Shown here piece by piece: positions 1 through 9,629 of a DNA stretch of 64,000 bases. Below the pieces are notes generated by a model. The model was not told where the DNA came from, ran no database searches, and saw only the letters and a program-made list of their open reading frames with translations. The position numbers and the translations under genes were made by a program. This stretch comes from Methanobacteriaceae archaeon (lineage in GTDB: Archaea > Methanobacteriota > Methanobacteria > Methanobacteriales > Methanobacteriaceae), in assembly GCA_030016715.1 (NCBI GenBank), contig JASEJD010000007.1, forward strand, positions 26,934 through 90,933, written 5' to 3'. How positions within the stretch are numbered: position 1 is the stretch's first letter; each line of letters starts with the position of its first letter.

Positions 1-398
1 TTAAATACCATCACTATCCTGCCGCCACAGTAAAGATAGAATACTGGCTAGATAAGGGCGAGAAATATTATAATAAGGGTGATTATGAGAAGGCCAGTTA
101 CTGTTTTGGTGTAGCATCCCACTATATTTCTGATAGTTTCTGTGCACCCCACTGTGTGGAGGATGAAAAAGATATCCTGAAAATTAACCATAATATCTAT
201 GAATTAAGGGCAGTATTTTTAAAACCTCAAATCAGTTATAATGAGGGAACTTTTGTTGATAGAATTAATAAAGGAAAATCTTCCTCTGAAGAAAATTGGC
301 AAGAATGGAACAAATCAGGGGATAATATATTAATTCAGACAGATTTAAACCATGCAGCCAGTGCTGCTTTTTCTGAAATATCTAAAAGAATAAAATAA
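1..398 (+). CDS. Zinc-dependent phospholipase C-like protein, C-terminal part
   Basis: The reading frame is open from base 3 and ends at a TAA at 396-398, so only the last 131 or so residues of a longer gene are in the window. The visible part contains a H-x3-D-x5-H motif (HYISDSFCAPH), which resembles the zinc-ligand region of the bacterial zinc-dependent phospholipase C / S1-P1 nuclease fold, where HYxxD is followed by a second histidine five residues later. The rest is helical and rich in Asn and Lys. Family assignment rests on this motif only. Substrate and location cannot be judged because the N-terminus (and any signal peptide) is missing. Confidence 0.6.
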   Translation, partial: KYHHYPAATVKIEYWLDKGEKYYNKGDYEKASYCFGVASHYISDSFCAPHCVEDEKDILKINHNIYELRAVFLKPQISYNEGTFVDRINKGKSSSEENWQEWNKSGDNILIQTDLNHAASAAFSEISKRIK

Positions 399-800
399 TT
401 TTCATTAATTATTTCATGTATCATATTAATCCACTACTAAACCTAATAATCATCTAGTTTTAATTTTAAAGAAAAAATTATGATAAATTTATCATTAAGA
501 TATTAAAAAAATATTTTTCTAAATAATCAATTTTTGAAGTTTAATTAAGGATTAATCAGGTTACTATAAATTGATATAATAGGGGATTAATGTTGAACCT
601 GGATCTTTCCCTATAACTGATATTATAAGGAACATTTTCTGGTGGATTTTAAATTGAATAAAGGGTTTTTTTTAGAGAAAATTTAGTATATAAACAATTT
701 GAAGCCATTTTTTTATTTAGTGTAAACTAATTTATATATTAAGTATAACTTAACTTTAACATTATTTTATTGAAGATAATTTAAATTAGGAGTTGATAAT
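399..800. other. Intergenic, AT-rich, no gene seen
   Basis: About 400 bases of very AT-rich DNA with stop codons in all frames. It presumably carries the terminator of the upstream gene and the promoter of the small gene at 801. No clear repeat or RNA structure was recognised. Confidence 0.5.
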
Positions 801-1004
801 TTGAGCAATATTAAGGCATGTATGGGAATTTTCACTAAAGATGGGGTTATTGTGGAAGACCCTGAACTTTTCAATGAAAAAGAATTTGTAGTTGTTTTAT
901 CAGGAGATAGTTTCCTAGAGTATCTTAAAAAAGTAGAATCGGATTTTACTATTAAAGAAAAGGTATTAGATTCTGAAGAATTCACCGATGCAGAACATTA
1001 TTGA
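801..1004 (+). CDS. Small acidic protein, function unknown
   Basis: A 67-residue protein that starts with TTG. An AGGAG box at 788-792 sits about 8 bases before it and supports this start. It is rich in Asp and Glu, has no signal peptide or membrane segment, and contains one Cys near the N-terminus. The segment CMGIFTKDGVIVEDPELFN looks like a short beta-hairpin fold. It is followed by a T-rich stretch likely to act as terminator. I do not recognise the family. The opposite strand also has a reading frame here, but it lacks a ribosome site and is most likely a shadow. Confidence 0.55.
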   Translation: MSNIKACMGIFTKDGVIVEDPELFNEKEFVVVLSGDSFLEYLKKVESDFTIKEKVLDSEEFTDAEHY

Positions 1005-1141
1005 TTAAAAAAACTTTATTTCTTTTTCTATACCTTATTTTATTTTTATTTATATCTACTTCTTCAAGTATATCCTAAAAAATTCAAATAACTGTTTAAA
1101 CCATGAATATATTAAAGAATAATTTTTTAAAGAATACCTAG

Positions 1142-1169
1142 CCAATTCATTAGGCCCAATTCATTAGGC
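1142..1169. repeat. Perfect 14-base tandem repeat
   Basis: The unit CCAATTCATTAGGC occurs twice without a gap, at 1142-1155 and 1156-1169. It lies about 270 bases before the adhesin-like gene and may be a regulator site or a simple slippage product. Confidence 0.6.
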
Positions 1170-1274
1170 ATGGTCCTGTTTTTTTAAACATATTAAAGAT
1201 TTTTTCACCCTGAATCTGTTAAAAAGCACTGAAATCTTATAAATCACTTTTTTAACTGTTAATTTTTGAGACTA

Positions 1275-1288
1275 ATATCTCGAGATAT
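1275..1288. promoter_or_regulatory. 14-base palindrome upstream of the adhesin-like gene
   Basis: ATATCTCGAGATAT is a perfect palindrome about 150 bases upstream of the start codon. This is typical of a dimeric regulator site, but there is no direct proof of function. Confidence 0.35.
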
Positions 1289-1827
1289 CTATTTTTTTGT
1301 GAAATTAGTCACAAAACACCATAAGTATATTAAATACTTCTCACAATAATATAGTGTTGTTAAAAAAGAATTATTTTTTTTTAAACAATCCAAAAAGCAT
1401 TTAAAGGCATAAAGGAGGTGAAAAACTGAAAAAAAATATGCAAAAAAAGTTAGCACTAATAACATTCACACTCCTATTTGCCCTGATCACTATGGGTGCT
1501 GTGGCAGCAGAATCATCAGACGATGTAACTGCCAATAACACTCCGGATCAAGCAACCCAAAATCTTACTAAAAACACCACTTCCAACATATCAGATCCAG
1601 AGGTATGGAGGGACGGTACTTTAATTTACTCCACTGTTATATCCATACAGGACGCTATGGATCATGCTGAAAACGGAGACATTATCAAATTAGAAGATGG
1701 CCAAACTTTTTATGAAAATCTGGTCATCGACAAGGACTTAACCTTCGAAGTTATGAACGGGGGGACAGCAACTATAGATGGTAGTGGAACTGGAAGAATA
1801 ATCCATATTCTCCCTGGTGTAACAGCT

Positions 1828-1923
1828 TCTTTTACCAACATAATATTCCAGAACGGCAAACATTTAGAAAGTTTATACAAAAGAGAAGCTCAGTCTTTTA
1901 CCAACATAATATTCCAGAACGGC
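1828..1923. repeat. 30-base direct repeat pair inside the adhesin-like gene
   Basis: An identical 30-base segment at 1828-1857 and 1894-1923, spaced 66 bases (22 codons), encodes the peptide SFTNIIFQNG twice. The in-frame spacing shows an internal duplication of a beta-helix rung. Confidence 0.7.
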
Positions 1924-3910
1924 CATGCTCCTGATGGATCTTTCTTATCTCCTAACGGTGAAAATGGTGGAGGTATCTTAAACGAAGGTACTCTTTACTT
2001 AATAAATTGTGTTTTAAGAAATAATCAGGCTGGAGACGGTGGATTCATTTACGGGGGTATTGGAGGTTCTGGTGGTGCAATATACAGTTCTGGGAACCTT
2101 TACTTAACTGATACTGAAGTTTATGATAACCGTGCCGGTAATGGGAGTAATGGAGTCGTTATTGCACACTCGGACGGTTTCAGTGGTGGCCATGGTGGAG
2201 GTATTTACAGCACTGGGCTCTTAGAAATTGAAGGCTGTAAACTCTACAATAACCGTGCTGGTAATGCTGGTGACGGAGTAATCGCTGGTGACGGTGGTAC
2301 TGGAGGTTCTGGTGGAGCAATCTATTCTACAAGTTCTACAAATATAATCAACAGCCAAATCTACGATAACTATGCCGGTAATGGTGGCGTTGGCGGAGTA
2401 AACGCAGTATTCTTTGGTGGTGACGGTGGTATCGGTGGTTCTGGTGGAGCCATTTATTCTAGTGAAACCGGAATCCTAAACATTATGAGCAGTGAAATTT
2501 ACAACAACCAAGCTGGTACCGGAGGCCGAGGAGGTTTAAATGTAGTAACTGGAGGTAACGGCGGTGCTGGTGGAAATGGGGGCGCAATATACAACAGAGG
2601 AACTGCCAACATTGAAGATTCTCAAATCTATTCCAATACTGCAGGTACTGGTGGAGCTGGAAGTTCCGGAGCAACAGGTGATATAACACACAGAGAGGGT
2701 TATACAGGACATCCTGGTGGCCAAGGTGGCCATGGTGGTGCCATATACAACAGAGGAACTCTATCACTTACCGAAACAGACATTTACTCCAATATTGCTG
2801 GAACAGGTGGTGCTGGTGGTGCTGGTGGTGCTGGTGGAATAGCCGGTGCTGGTGGTAACGGTGGAGCAATCTACAACACTGCATCAAGTTCTCTTCTTGT
2901 CATTGAATGTTCCATAACACAAAATACTGCTGGAACCGGTGGTCACGGTGGAACTGGTGGTCAAGGAGGGGATGCTAAAAGCACAATCCCAAACAGAGGT
3001 GCAGCCTACACTGGTGGTCTCGGTGGTCTTGGTGGTCTTGGTGGTGCTGGGGAGCAATCTACTATAATAATGGATCCACTGGATCTATAACTGATTCAAA
3101 CCTAAACCAGAATCAAGCCGGAAACGGTGGTCAAGGCGGTCAAGGCGGTGCTAGTGCAGGTTCATACAGCAACGGCAGTGGCGGTGCTGGTGGAAATGGT
3201 GGTGTTGGTGGAAACGCTGGAGCCATATACTACAACAGCGGAAATTTAACTGTTAATACCAACAATTTTATTAATAACGCAGCTGGAAACGGCGGACTCG
3301 GAGGGCCAGGTGGTCTCCCCGGCCCTGGAACTGGAAGCGGTACCATAGGATCAGATGGTCTTAATGGTTCAAATGGAACTGTTGGAGCATTTTACGCAGC
3401 CAGTAATACATCATTACACTTCAACCGAATACTCAACAATGGACCGATCGATATAGCTGCAGCTGGCGGTGTTTCAGTACAAGCAGAGAACAACTGGTGG
3501 GGATCCAATAACAGTCCCACAAGCAGAGTATCTGCTGGAGTAAATTACAGCCCCTGGATTTTGCTTCAAATATCTGCCAACCCTGGAACTATACACTACC
3601 TTGACACTTCCAATATAATTGCTGATCTAACATGGAACACTTATGATGGTGTGAATCCTAATGTTCAGCCAGTTGGTGGTCACATACCTGATAAAATTCC
3701 AGTAACCTTTGCCACGGATCTTGGAAATATCGACCCTGAGGATACAGAAACTACTAGTGGAACTGCTGATTCAACTTTCACTGGTACTGAGATAGGAACA
3801 GCCACTGTTTCAGCCCAAGTAGATAACGAAGTACAAACTACTCAAGTAGAGGTTCAAAAAGCTGATACGGATATAACTGTAGATCCTGCAACAGGGGTTT
3901 ACTTAGGCAG

Positions 3911-4438
3911 TACGACTCTTTCTGCTACTCTTTTAGATGAGCATGGTAATCCGGTTGATGGTGTGCAGGTTGATTTCTTTGTGGATGGGGCTTGGATTGG
4001 TTCTGCTACTACTGATGGTAGTGGTTATGCTGAAGTATCTTACAATCCAATCACTGTGAATCCTGCAGATAATCCTCACACGATTCGAGTGGAGTTTGCG
4101 GGTAATGACTACTATAATCCTTCATTTGGAACAAACGAATTAAATGTTGAAAAAGCCAATACGGTGATTAATGTTGATCCTGCTGCTGGTGTTTATCTGG
4201 GTGGTACGACTCTTTCTGCTACTCTTTTAGATGAGCATGGTAATCCGGTTGATGGTGTGCAGGTTGATTTCTTTGTGGATGGGGCTTGGATTGGTTCTGC
4301 TACTACTGATGGTAGTGGTTATGCTGAAGTATCTTACAATCCAATCACTGTGAATCCTGCAGATAATCCTCACACGATTCGAGTGGAGTTTGCGGGTAAT
4401 GACTACTATAATCCTTCATTTGGAACAAACGAATTAAA
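3911..4438. repeat. Two identical 234-base Ig-like repeat copies
   Basis: Bases 3911-4144 and 4205-4438 look identical over 234 bases, with an offset of 294 bases (98 codons). They encode two Big_1-type Ig-like domains that include the peptide LLDEHGNPVDGVQVDFFVDG. A third, diverged domain follows. The perfect DNA identity implies recent duplication or gene conversion. Confidence 0.85.
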
Positions 4439-5220
4439 CGTAGATAAAGCAACAACTAATGTAACTGTGGATGATGTCATTGGTAACAAGGGAAAAACAG
4501 TTAATTTAAATGCCACTTTAAAGGATCAATACGGAAACCTATTAGCTGGACGAACAATTAATTTCCTGGTAAATGGAATTAATGCCGGGAGTGCCATAAC
4601 TGATGTTAATGGAGTAGCCACTAAATCATACAATATCAACTTGAACGGAGGTATGTACACCATTCAAGCAGATTTTGTTGGAGATGATTACTACCAAGCA
4701 TCCTGTGGCACGGGTAAATTGAAAGTTCCCCAGGCTGATCTCTACATTAAAAGCTGGGCCAGTAAGAAAAACCCGTATGTGGGAGAAACTATTACCATAA
4801 CCTTTAAGTTAGGTAACCGTGGACCTGATACAGCCGAGAATGTCGTATTTACTATTAAAATACCTGAAGGTATGAAATACGTCGGTTCTAATGTGGATGT
4901 GGGCACTATTGTCTATGACCCTAAAACTAGAACTTTAACATGGACAATTGGAGATGTTCCTGTTGGAGATCCTTACCTCTATTTGAGGGTGAAGGTCTTA
5001 AAAGCAGGTAGATATGTCTTCAAACCTCAAATAACTACCGACACCTATGATCCAAACATTGACGAGAACATTGAGATTTTAGTAATTAATGCTAAATCCA
5101 AACACCACAGTGGACATAAAGTGCCAATGCAAAAAACAGGAGTGCCAATATGGAGTTTAATTTTAGCTGTATTATTGGTATGTGCTGGTTTAATAAAGCC
5201 ATTTAAAAAATAAACAACCC

Positions 5221-5244
5221 TTTTTTTCTTTTTTTCTTTTTTTT
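5221..5244 (+). terminator. Oligo-T terminator after the adhesin-like gene
   Basis: A nearly pure T tract (T7-C-T7-C-T8 type) starts 8 bases after the stop codon at 5211-5213. Runs of T on the coding strand are sufficient terminators for archaeal RNA polymerase. Confidence 0.6.
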
Positions 5245-5452
5245 AAAAATTAATCAATAATATCACTTAAATACTTATTAATATTATGTTAAATAGTAAT
5301 ACATATTAATTTTATTGATGCTAGTTACAATTGTTTATAATATATTTTTATAAAATAGTAATAATTTATTTATTTAGAACTATTTTTGAATCTTTTCTTT
5401 TATTTTTTTGATTTTGAATAAATTATGGAATTTTTTAATCGACAACAATAAC

Positions 5453-5475
5453 TTTATATATATTCAATTGAACAT
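5453..5475 (+). promoter_or_regulatory. cadC-cadA promoter with overlapping operator-like palindrome
   Basis: TTTATATA at 5453-5460 is a TATA box 24-31 bases before the cadC ATG at 5484, so the transcript is probably leaderless. Directly after it, 5460-5475 (ATATTCAATTGAACAT) is a 16-base palindrome with one mismatched pair, sitting between TATA box and start. A repressor bound here would block TBP/TFB or polymerase, as expected for autoregulation by the ArsR-family protein encoded next. Confidence 0.6.
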
Positions 5476-5483
5476 TTATTCAT

Positions 5484-5837
5484 ATGAAAAATAGTGACCT
5501 TTGTGAAATAAAGTGCATTCATGAAGATGCAGTAAAACAAGTTAAATCAGAAATGCTTCATGAAACTACTTTCCAGAAAATATCTGAAGACTTTAAAATT
5601 TTAGGAGATAAAACAAGAATCAAGATTTTATACGCCCTATCAAAAAAAGAACTATGTGTATGTGACCTCTCATCAATAATGGGCATGACTGATTCTGCAG
5701 TATCACACCAGTTAAGGCTGCTTAGAAAAAGCAACATGGTAAAATTCAGAAAAGAAGGAAAAATGGCATACTATTCACTGGTAGATGATCATGTAGTGCA
5801 ACTAATTAAAATGGGGCAAGAACATGCCCAGGAATAA
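5484..5837 (+). CDS. cadC: CadC-like ArsR-family metal-sensing repressor
   Basis: A 117-residue winged-helix repressor of the ArsR/SmtB family that should release DNA on binding soft metal ions (Cd, Pb, Zn). The ELCVCDL motif gives Cys58 and Cys60. With N-terminal Cys7 and Cys11 these match the four thiolate ligands known for staphylococcal CadC, at the same residue numbers. The second, alpha-5 zinc site of that family (Asp101, His103, His114, Glu117) is also present at the same positions. The recognition helix is in the DSAVSHQLRLL segment. The gene overlaps the metal ATPase gene by 14 bases, so the two form an operon with a likely autoregulated promoter. The family call is firm; the exact inducing metal is inferred. 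Confidence 0.92.
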   Translation: MKNSDLCEIKCIHEDAVKQVKSEMLHETTFQKISEDFKILGDKTRIKILYALSKKELCVCDLSSIMGMTDSAVSHQLRLLRKSNMVKFRKEGKMAYYSLVDDHVVQLIKMGQEHAQE

Positions 5838-7761
5838 TTTCAACCAACAATCAGTATCTTGTGGATGTTCAACATGTGAGGAAATACTGGAAGAGAAAAA
5901 ACCCTCTTGGATGAGAAAACCCTTAATTATCATATGTATATCAACTCTTTTAATGGTTACAGGACTATATCTGGACTTTTTCACTGGTGAAAAGTCACTT
6001 GCAGAAATATTATTTTTATTGGTTGTAATAGTAGCAGGATATAGCATTATAAAGAAGGGTATAAAATCAGTTTTCAAATTGAAGTTCAACATGAACTTTT
6101 TAATGACCATTGCTGCTGCGGGAGCATTTTTGATTGGGGCTGGTGCTGAGGGTGCATCCGTATTACTCTTATTTTTTATAGCTGAATTTCTGGAAGATTA
6201 TGCTGGCGAAAGGGCTCGGCAATCTATGTCTTCAATAATAAAACTGGCCCCTCAAATTGCTACTATAAAAAAAGGAAAACAAACCATCGAAGTACAAGTG
6301 AATGAGGTAAGGGTGGATGATGTGGTAGTTGTAAAACCTGGTGACAAAATCCCCTTAGATGGTGAAGTCTTAGAAGGATATTCATCTGTAAACCAGGCAT
6401 ATATAACGGGAGAGAGCATTCCAGTTAGAAAATCAGTAGGTAGCCAAGTATTCGCCGGAACCATAAATGAAGAAGGATATCTTGAGATAAAAGTAACTAA
6501 GGAATCTGAAGAAACAGTAATATCTAGAATAATACAACTAGTTAAAGAATCTCAAAAAAATAAATCACCTATCGAGGCTTTCATTGATAAATTTGCCAGC
6601 TATTACACACCTGCTGTAATAATTCTGGTTGTATTAGTGGCTGCTCTTCCCAGTTTAGTATTTGGATTATCCTTTGATGAATGGATCTATCGGGCATTGA
6701 CTTTACTGGTGGTTTCATGTCCCTGTGCACTGGCCATTTCCACTCCAGTGTCTATAGTTTCAGCAATAACTTCAGCAACTAGAAACGGGGTTTTGATTAA
6801 GGGGGGTGAATACATTGAGGGGATGAAAAATGTTGATGTTATAGTTTTTGATAAAACAGGTACATTAACCAAGGGCGTTTTAGAGGTAACAGACATCAAA
6901 TCATTTAATAACTATAATAAGTATGATGTACTGGAAATAGCTGCATCTCTGGAATCAAAATCCAAACATCCCCTAGCCAAACCAATTATCCGGAAAGCTG
7001 AAGATGAAAAACTAGAACTAAAAACTGTGTCAAATTTTAGATCAATAACTGGCAAGGGTATCACCGGAATAATTGATGATCAAAGATTCTATGTAGGTAA
7101 ACTAGATTTAATGAATGAATATGGAGATTTTGTTCAAAAATATTTAAATAAAATTGAAGATCAGGGCAGAACCAGCGTTCTGGTTGGAGATGAAAATGAT
7201 ATCATTGGTGTAATAGGTTTAATGGACACAATCAGGGAGAATTCTAGTTCTGTTTTAACAAAACTAAAGAATCAGAATATTAAAACTGTAATGTTAACTG
7301 GTGATAATAAAAAAATTGCCATGGAAGTGGGGAAAAATATTGGGATAGACAAATGTTACGCTGATCTTTTACCAGAAGATAAAGTAAAGATTATTGAAGA
7401 GTTATCTGAAGTCCAGAAACACGTGGCCATGGTTGGTGATGGGGTTAATGATGCGCCAGCGCTAGCCAGATCTAATATCGGAATTGCCATGGGTGCTGCT
7501 GGATCTGATATGGCCATAGAAACTGCTGATGTAGCTTTAATGAACGATGATCTTTCACGGTTGAATTATCTTATCCAACTAAGCCATAAAACCATGCAGG
7601 TAATCAAACAAAATATTACCATTTCCATACTGATAAAAACTTCATTCGCAGTACTGGCTGTTTTGGGCATGGTAACACTGTGGATGGCAGTAGCTATAGG
7701 CGACATGGGTCTAAGTTTATTAGTAATCCTAAATGCACTTAGAATAGCAAATAAAGATTAA
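5824..7761 (+). CDS. cadA: Cd/Zn/Pb-exporting P1B-type ATPase
   Basis: A 645-residue heavy-metal P-type ATPase that pumps Zn2+, Cd2+ or Pb2+ out of the cell at the expense of ATP. Visible landmarks are the actuator TGES (residue 195), the CPC metal site in a membrane helix (299-301), the phosphorylation site DKTGT (Asp343), the SKHP nucleotide-binding motif, TGDN, GDGVND (538) and a last-helix Asp in GDMGLSLLVI, typical of the P1B-2 Zn/Cd group. There is no full HMA domain. Instead the N-terminus has a short Cys cluster (CGCSTC, residues 13-18). The start at 5824 overlaps the end of cadC by 14 bases and has no strong ribosome site, consistent with translational coupling. Confidence 0.92.
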   Translation: MPRNNFNQQSVSCGCSTCEEILEEKKPSWMRKPLIIICISTLLMVTGLYLDFFTGEKSLAEILFLLVVIVAGYSIIKKGIKSVFKLKFNMNFLMTIAAAGAFLIGAGAEGASVLLLFFIAEFLEDYAGERARQSMSSIIKLAPQIATIKKGKQTIEVQVNEVRVDDVVVVKPGDKIPLDGEVLEGYSSVNQAYITGESIPVRKSVGSQVFAGTINEEGYLEIKVTKESEETVISRIIQLVKESQKNKSPIEAFIDKFASYYTPAVIILVVLVAALPSLVFGLSFDEWIYRALTLLVVSCPCALAISTPVSIVSAITSATRNGVLIKGGEYIEGMKNVDVIVFDKTGTLTKGVLEVTDIKSFNNYNKYDVLEIAASLESKSKHPLAKPIIRKAEDEKLELKTVSNFRSITGKGITGIIDDQRFYVGKLDLMNEYGDFVQKYLNKIEDQGRTSVLVGDENDIIGVIGLMDTIRENSSSVLTKLKNQNIKTVMLTGDNKKIAMEVGKNIGIDKCYADLLPEDKVKIIEELSEVQKHVAMVGDGVNDAPALARSNIGIAMGAAGSDMAIETADVALMNDDLSRLNYLIQLSHKTMQVIKQNITISILIKTSFAVLAVLGMVTLWMAVAIGDMGLSLLVILNALRIANKD

Positions 7762-7915
7762 TCTTAGTTATAGGATAAATAGATAAATCCAATAATCTAC
7801 CTTGAAGAGTATAAAATGTAGAATAACTGAATAAAATAATATGAAATGATAAATGAGAAAATATATTCAACTATAAAAATTTAATCTAATAGAAAAATTT
7901 CTGAGAATGTTTTTT

Positions 7916-8488
7916 TTAGATCACTGGTATTCTATCTTCTCTATACATCTGTGTAATCTTTTCTACTCTTTCCTCTAAATTATAGGCTTTAATTAATTTG
8001 AATATAAGGCTATCTAGAAATATAAGTGCATTTATTTCAAAATGGGAGCCAAGTGGCAGTATTTTTTTATCTTCAGAGGTTTTAGATTTACCTCCAATTA
8101 TAATATTCATATATATTTTTTCATCATCTACTTTTTCAGCAGATATCATCACGATTTTAACTAGGTTTCGGTTTGATATTTCAATAATATCTTTTACAAT
8201 CTGTGTTTTTCCTGAACCAGAGATTACGATAAAAAGATCATCCTTTTTCATGGGTGGAGTGGCTGATTCTCCTACCATATATGCTTTAAATCCTAATTGA
8301 ACCAGACGCATGGCAAATGATTTACCTACAAATCCACTTCTACCTGCCCCATAGACAAATATATTGCCTCTTGTAACAGTTCTTTTCATGATCTTGTCGT
8401 TTAGAATGTCACATTCCTTATTAAGATCTCCAAGTTTAAGAATTTTTAGCTCATTCTCAACGGATTCTATTACTTCCTTTAAATCCAT
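7916..8488 (-). CDS. hxlB: SIS-domain protein, 6-phospho-3-hexuloisomerase type
   Basis: A 190-residue single SIS domain. GAGRSG (47-52), SGSGKT (90-95) and PLGSHFE (145-151) line up with the motifs of archaeal 6-phospho-3-hexuloisomerase, which interconverts D-arabino-3-hexulose 6-phosphate and fructose 6-phosphate in the ribulose monophosphate route used by methanogens for pentose synthesis. The family usually has SGSGET; the Lys here and modest similarity elsewhere suggest a divergent paralogue. A GAGGGGAT ribosome site precedes the ATG. No hexulose-phosphate synthase lies nearby. The neighbours are the convergent cadA and a flavoprotein gene, so context does not support the reaction. Another sugar-phosphate isomerase activity is possible. 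Confidence 0.65.
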   Translation of the reverse strand: MDLKEVIESVENELKILKLGDLNKECDILNDKIMKRTVTRGNIFVYGAGRSGFVGKSFAMRLVQLGFKAYMVGESATPPMKKDDLFIVISGSGKTQIVKDIIEISNRNLVKIVMISAEKVDDEKIYMNIIIGGKSKTSEDKKILPLGSHFEINALIFLDSLIFKLIKAYNLEERVEKITQMYREDRIPVI

Positions 8489-8625
8489 TCCTATCCCCTC
8501 TAAATTACATTTTAACTCTAAAATTAATTATATTAGAGATTATAAGGGTGTTATTCAATAAAATGGTTCTAAAAATTTAAACTAACATTATGAGCCTTAT
8601 TATTATTTAAATTTAAACTTCCATA

Positions 8626-9417
8626 TTATTTTCCATCAGCAGGCCCCATATCCCTCATAATGAAAAAAACCACTCTTAATATTATTACAGTTAACATCCG
8701 GGTCAGTATTCCAATTTTAGCAGGCTGGTAGTATTCCTTATCTTGGTAGAACTGATAATCTGCAGGCATATACTTTTTAACATCAGAGGATATTTCTTGG
8801 AAAATACGGAAACTCAAATAATCTTTGAAACCAACTTTTATTTTATCAAATTTTTTATTATCAACGGATTTTAGGGATTTACTAAATTTTTGTGCTGATT
8901 TTTCAAGAATACTATTATTTTTTTTCTTTAAATTCTGAGTCGCTGGCCATGGTGCAGTTATAATACCACACTTATCCACTGTTTGATAGCCCCATGCCTT
9001 TATCACCATTTCCATATAGTTCATGGTTTCTTTAGCACCCACACCTCCCGTGGTTGATAATACCAGAGCCTTCTTTCCATGGTATTTTGGCCGGTGACAG
9101 AGGTAAGCTTCCCGGTCAATGAATTTTTTCAAAAGGGCTGATACAGTCATAACATACACAGGTGAGGCCAGGATTAATCCATCAGCTTCTTCCATCTTCT
9201 CTTCAATAAGTTCCAGGTCATCTTTTAATGGACAGAATTCAATACCCTTTGATATGCAAGAAAAACAACCTCTACAATCCTCCAGATGAGAGTCTTTAAG
9301 GTATAAATATTCAAATTCATAATCACCCAGCTTTTTCATCTTTTCTTCCAGCTCTTTAACTGTCTGGTAGGTGTTCCCCTTTTTTCTGGGGCTTCCAATG
9401 ATAGTTAATATATTCAT
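8626..9417 (-). CDS. Iron-sulfur flavoprotein / NADPH-dependent FMN reductase family
   Basis: A 263-residue protein with a flavodoxin-like fold. GSPRKKGNT (8-16) is the FMN phosphate-binding loop. Cys48, 51, 54 and 62 form the compact C-x2-C-x2-C-x7-C cluster motif seen in archaeal iron-sulfur flavoproteins, which binds a 4Fe-4S cluster and links ferredoxin to [21 protein letters not shown] is the second flavin loop. The C-terminal 40 residues add a hydrophobic helix (about 235-255), which is unusual and could tether the protein to the membrane. An AGTGATA box precedes the ATG. The likely role is electron transfer or oxidant defence; the substrate is unknown. Confidence 0.8.
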   Translation of the reverse strand: MNILTIIGSPRKKGNTYQTVKELEEKMKKLGDYEFEYLYLKDSHLEDCRGCFSCISKGIEFCPLKDDLELIEEKMEEADGLILASPVYVMTVSALLKKFIDREAYLCHRPKYHGKKALVLSTTGGVGAKETMNYMEMVIKAWGYQTVDKCGIITAPWPATQNLKKKNNSILEKSAQKFSKSLKSVDNKKFDKIKVGFKDYLSFRIFQEISSDVKKYMPADYQFYQDKEYYQPAKIGILTRMLTVIILRVVFFIMRDMGPADGK

Positions 9418-9629
9418 GTTTTATCACTTTTTGAAATTCATTATCTAATTTTAATTGGAAATTTTAAAGTCATTTGAATATTACTTGAACTAATAATAAT
9501 ATAAAAAATCGTATTAGATGTTTATTTTTTCAAGATCGATTATGAGGTTTATCAAGCTAGTAATATTAGTTAATAATAAATAATTTTTAATAGAAAATCT
9601 ACATTTCTTAGCCTTAATTTATAATTATA

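Larger units (their letters stand above)
1005..1437. other. Intergenic region upstream of the adhesin-like gene
   Basis: AT-rich DNA of about 430 bases without a convincing reading frame. It contains a 14-base tandem repeat (1142-1169), a 14-base perfect palindrome (1275-1288) and, at its right end, a strong GGAGGTG ribosome site. It probably holds the promoter and control sites of the surface protein that follows. Confidence 0.5.
1438..5213 (+). pseudogene. Adhesin-like surface protein, split by a one-base frameshift
   Basis: Two reading frames, 1438-3090 and about 3051-5213, together encode one protein of about 1,258 residues. It has a signal peptide (residues 1-24), a glycine-rich parallel beta-helix region with GGxGGxGGAIYN-type repeats (about 60-700), three Ig-like Big_1-type repeats (about 800-1090), a DUF11-like domain and a C-terminal membrane anchor ending in KPFKK. 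The frame breaks at 3049-3051, where the expected GGT-GGA reads GGGGA. Losing one T there explains everything, and frame 3 is open from 3051 through to 5213. Such adhesin-like proteins are common cell-surface proteins in Methanobacteriales. A GGAGGTG box at 1414-1420 is too far from ATG 1438 but well placed for an in-frame CTG at 1426. The frameshift could be inactivation, phase variation or a sequence error. Confidence 0.85.

Noticed and set aside
767..985. Minus-strand frame opposite the small acidic protein
   Set aside because: No ribosome site or promoter, and the plus-strand frame has a good AGGAG box.
2036..3080. Many short GGTGGT-type repeats, possibly a CRISPR array or minisatellite
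   Set aside because: They are codons of glycine-rich beta-helix rungs in one open frame, with irregular spacing and no unique spacers of equal length.
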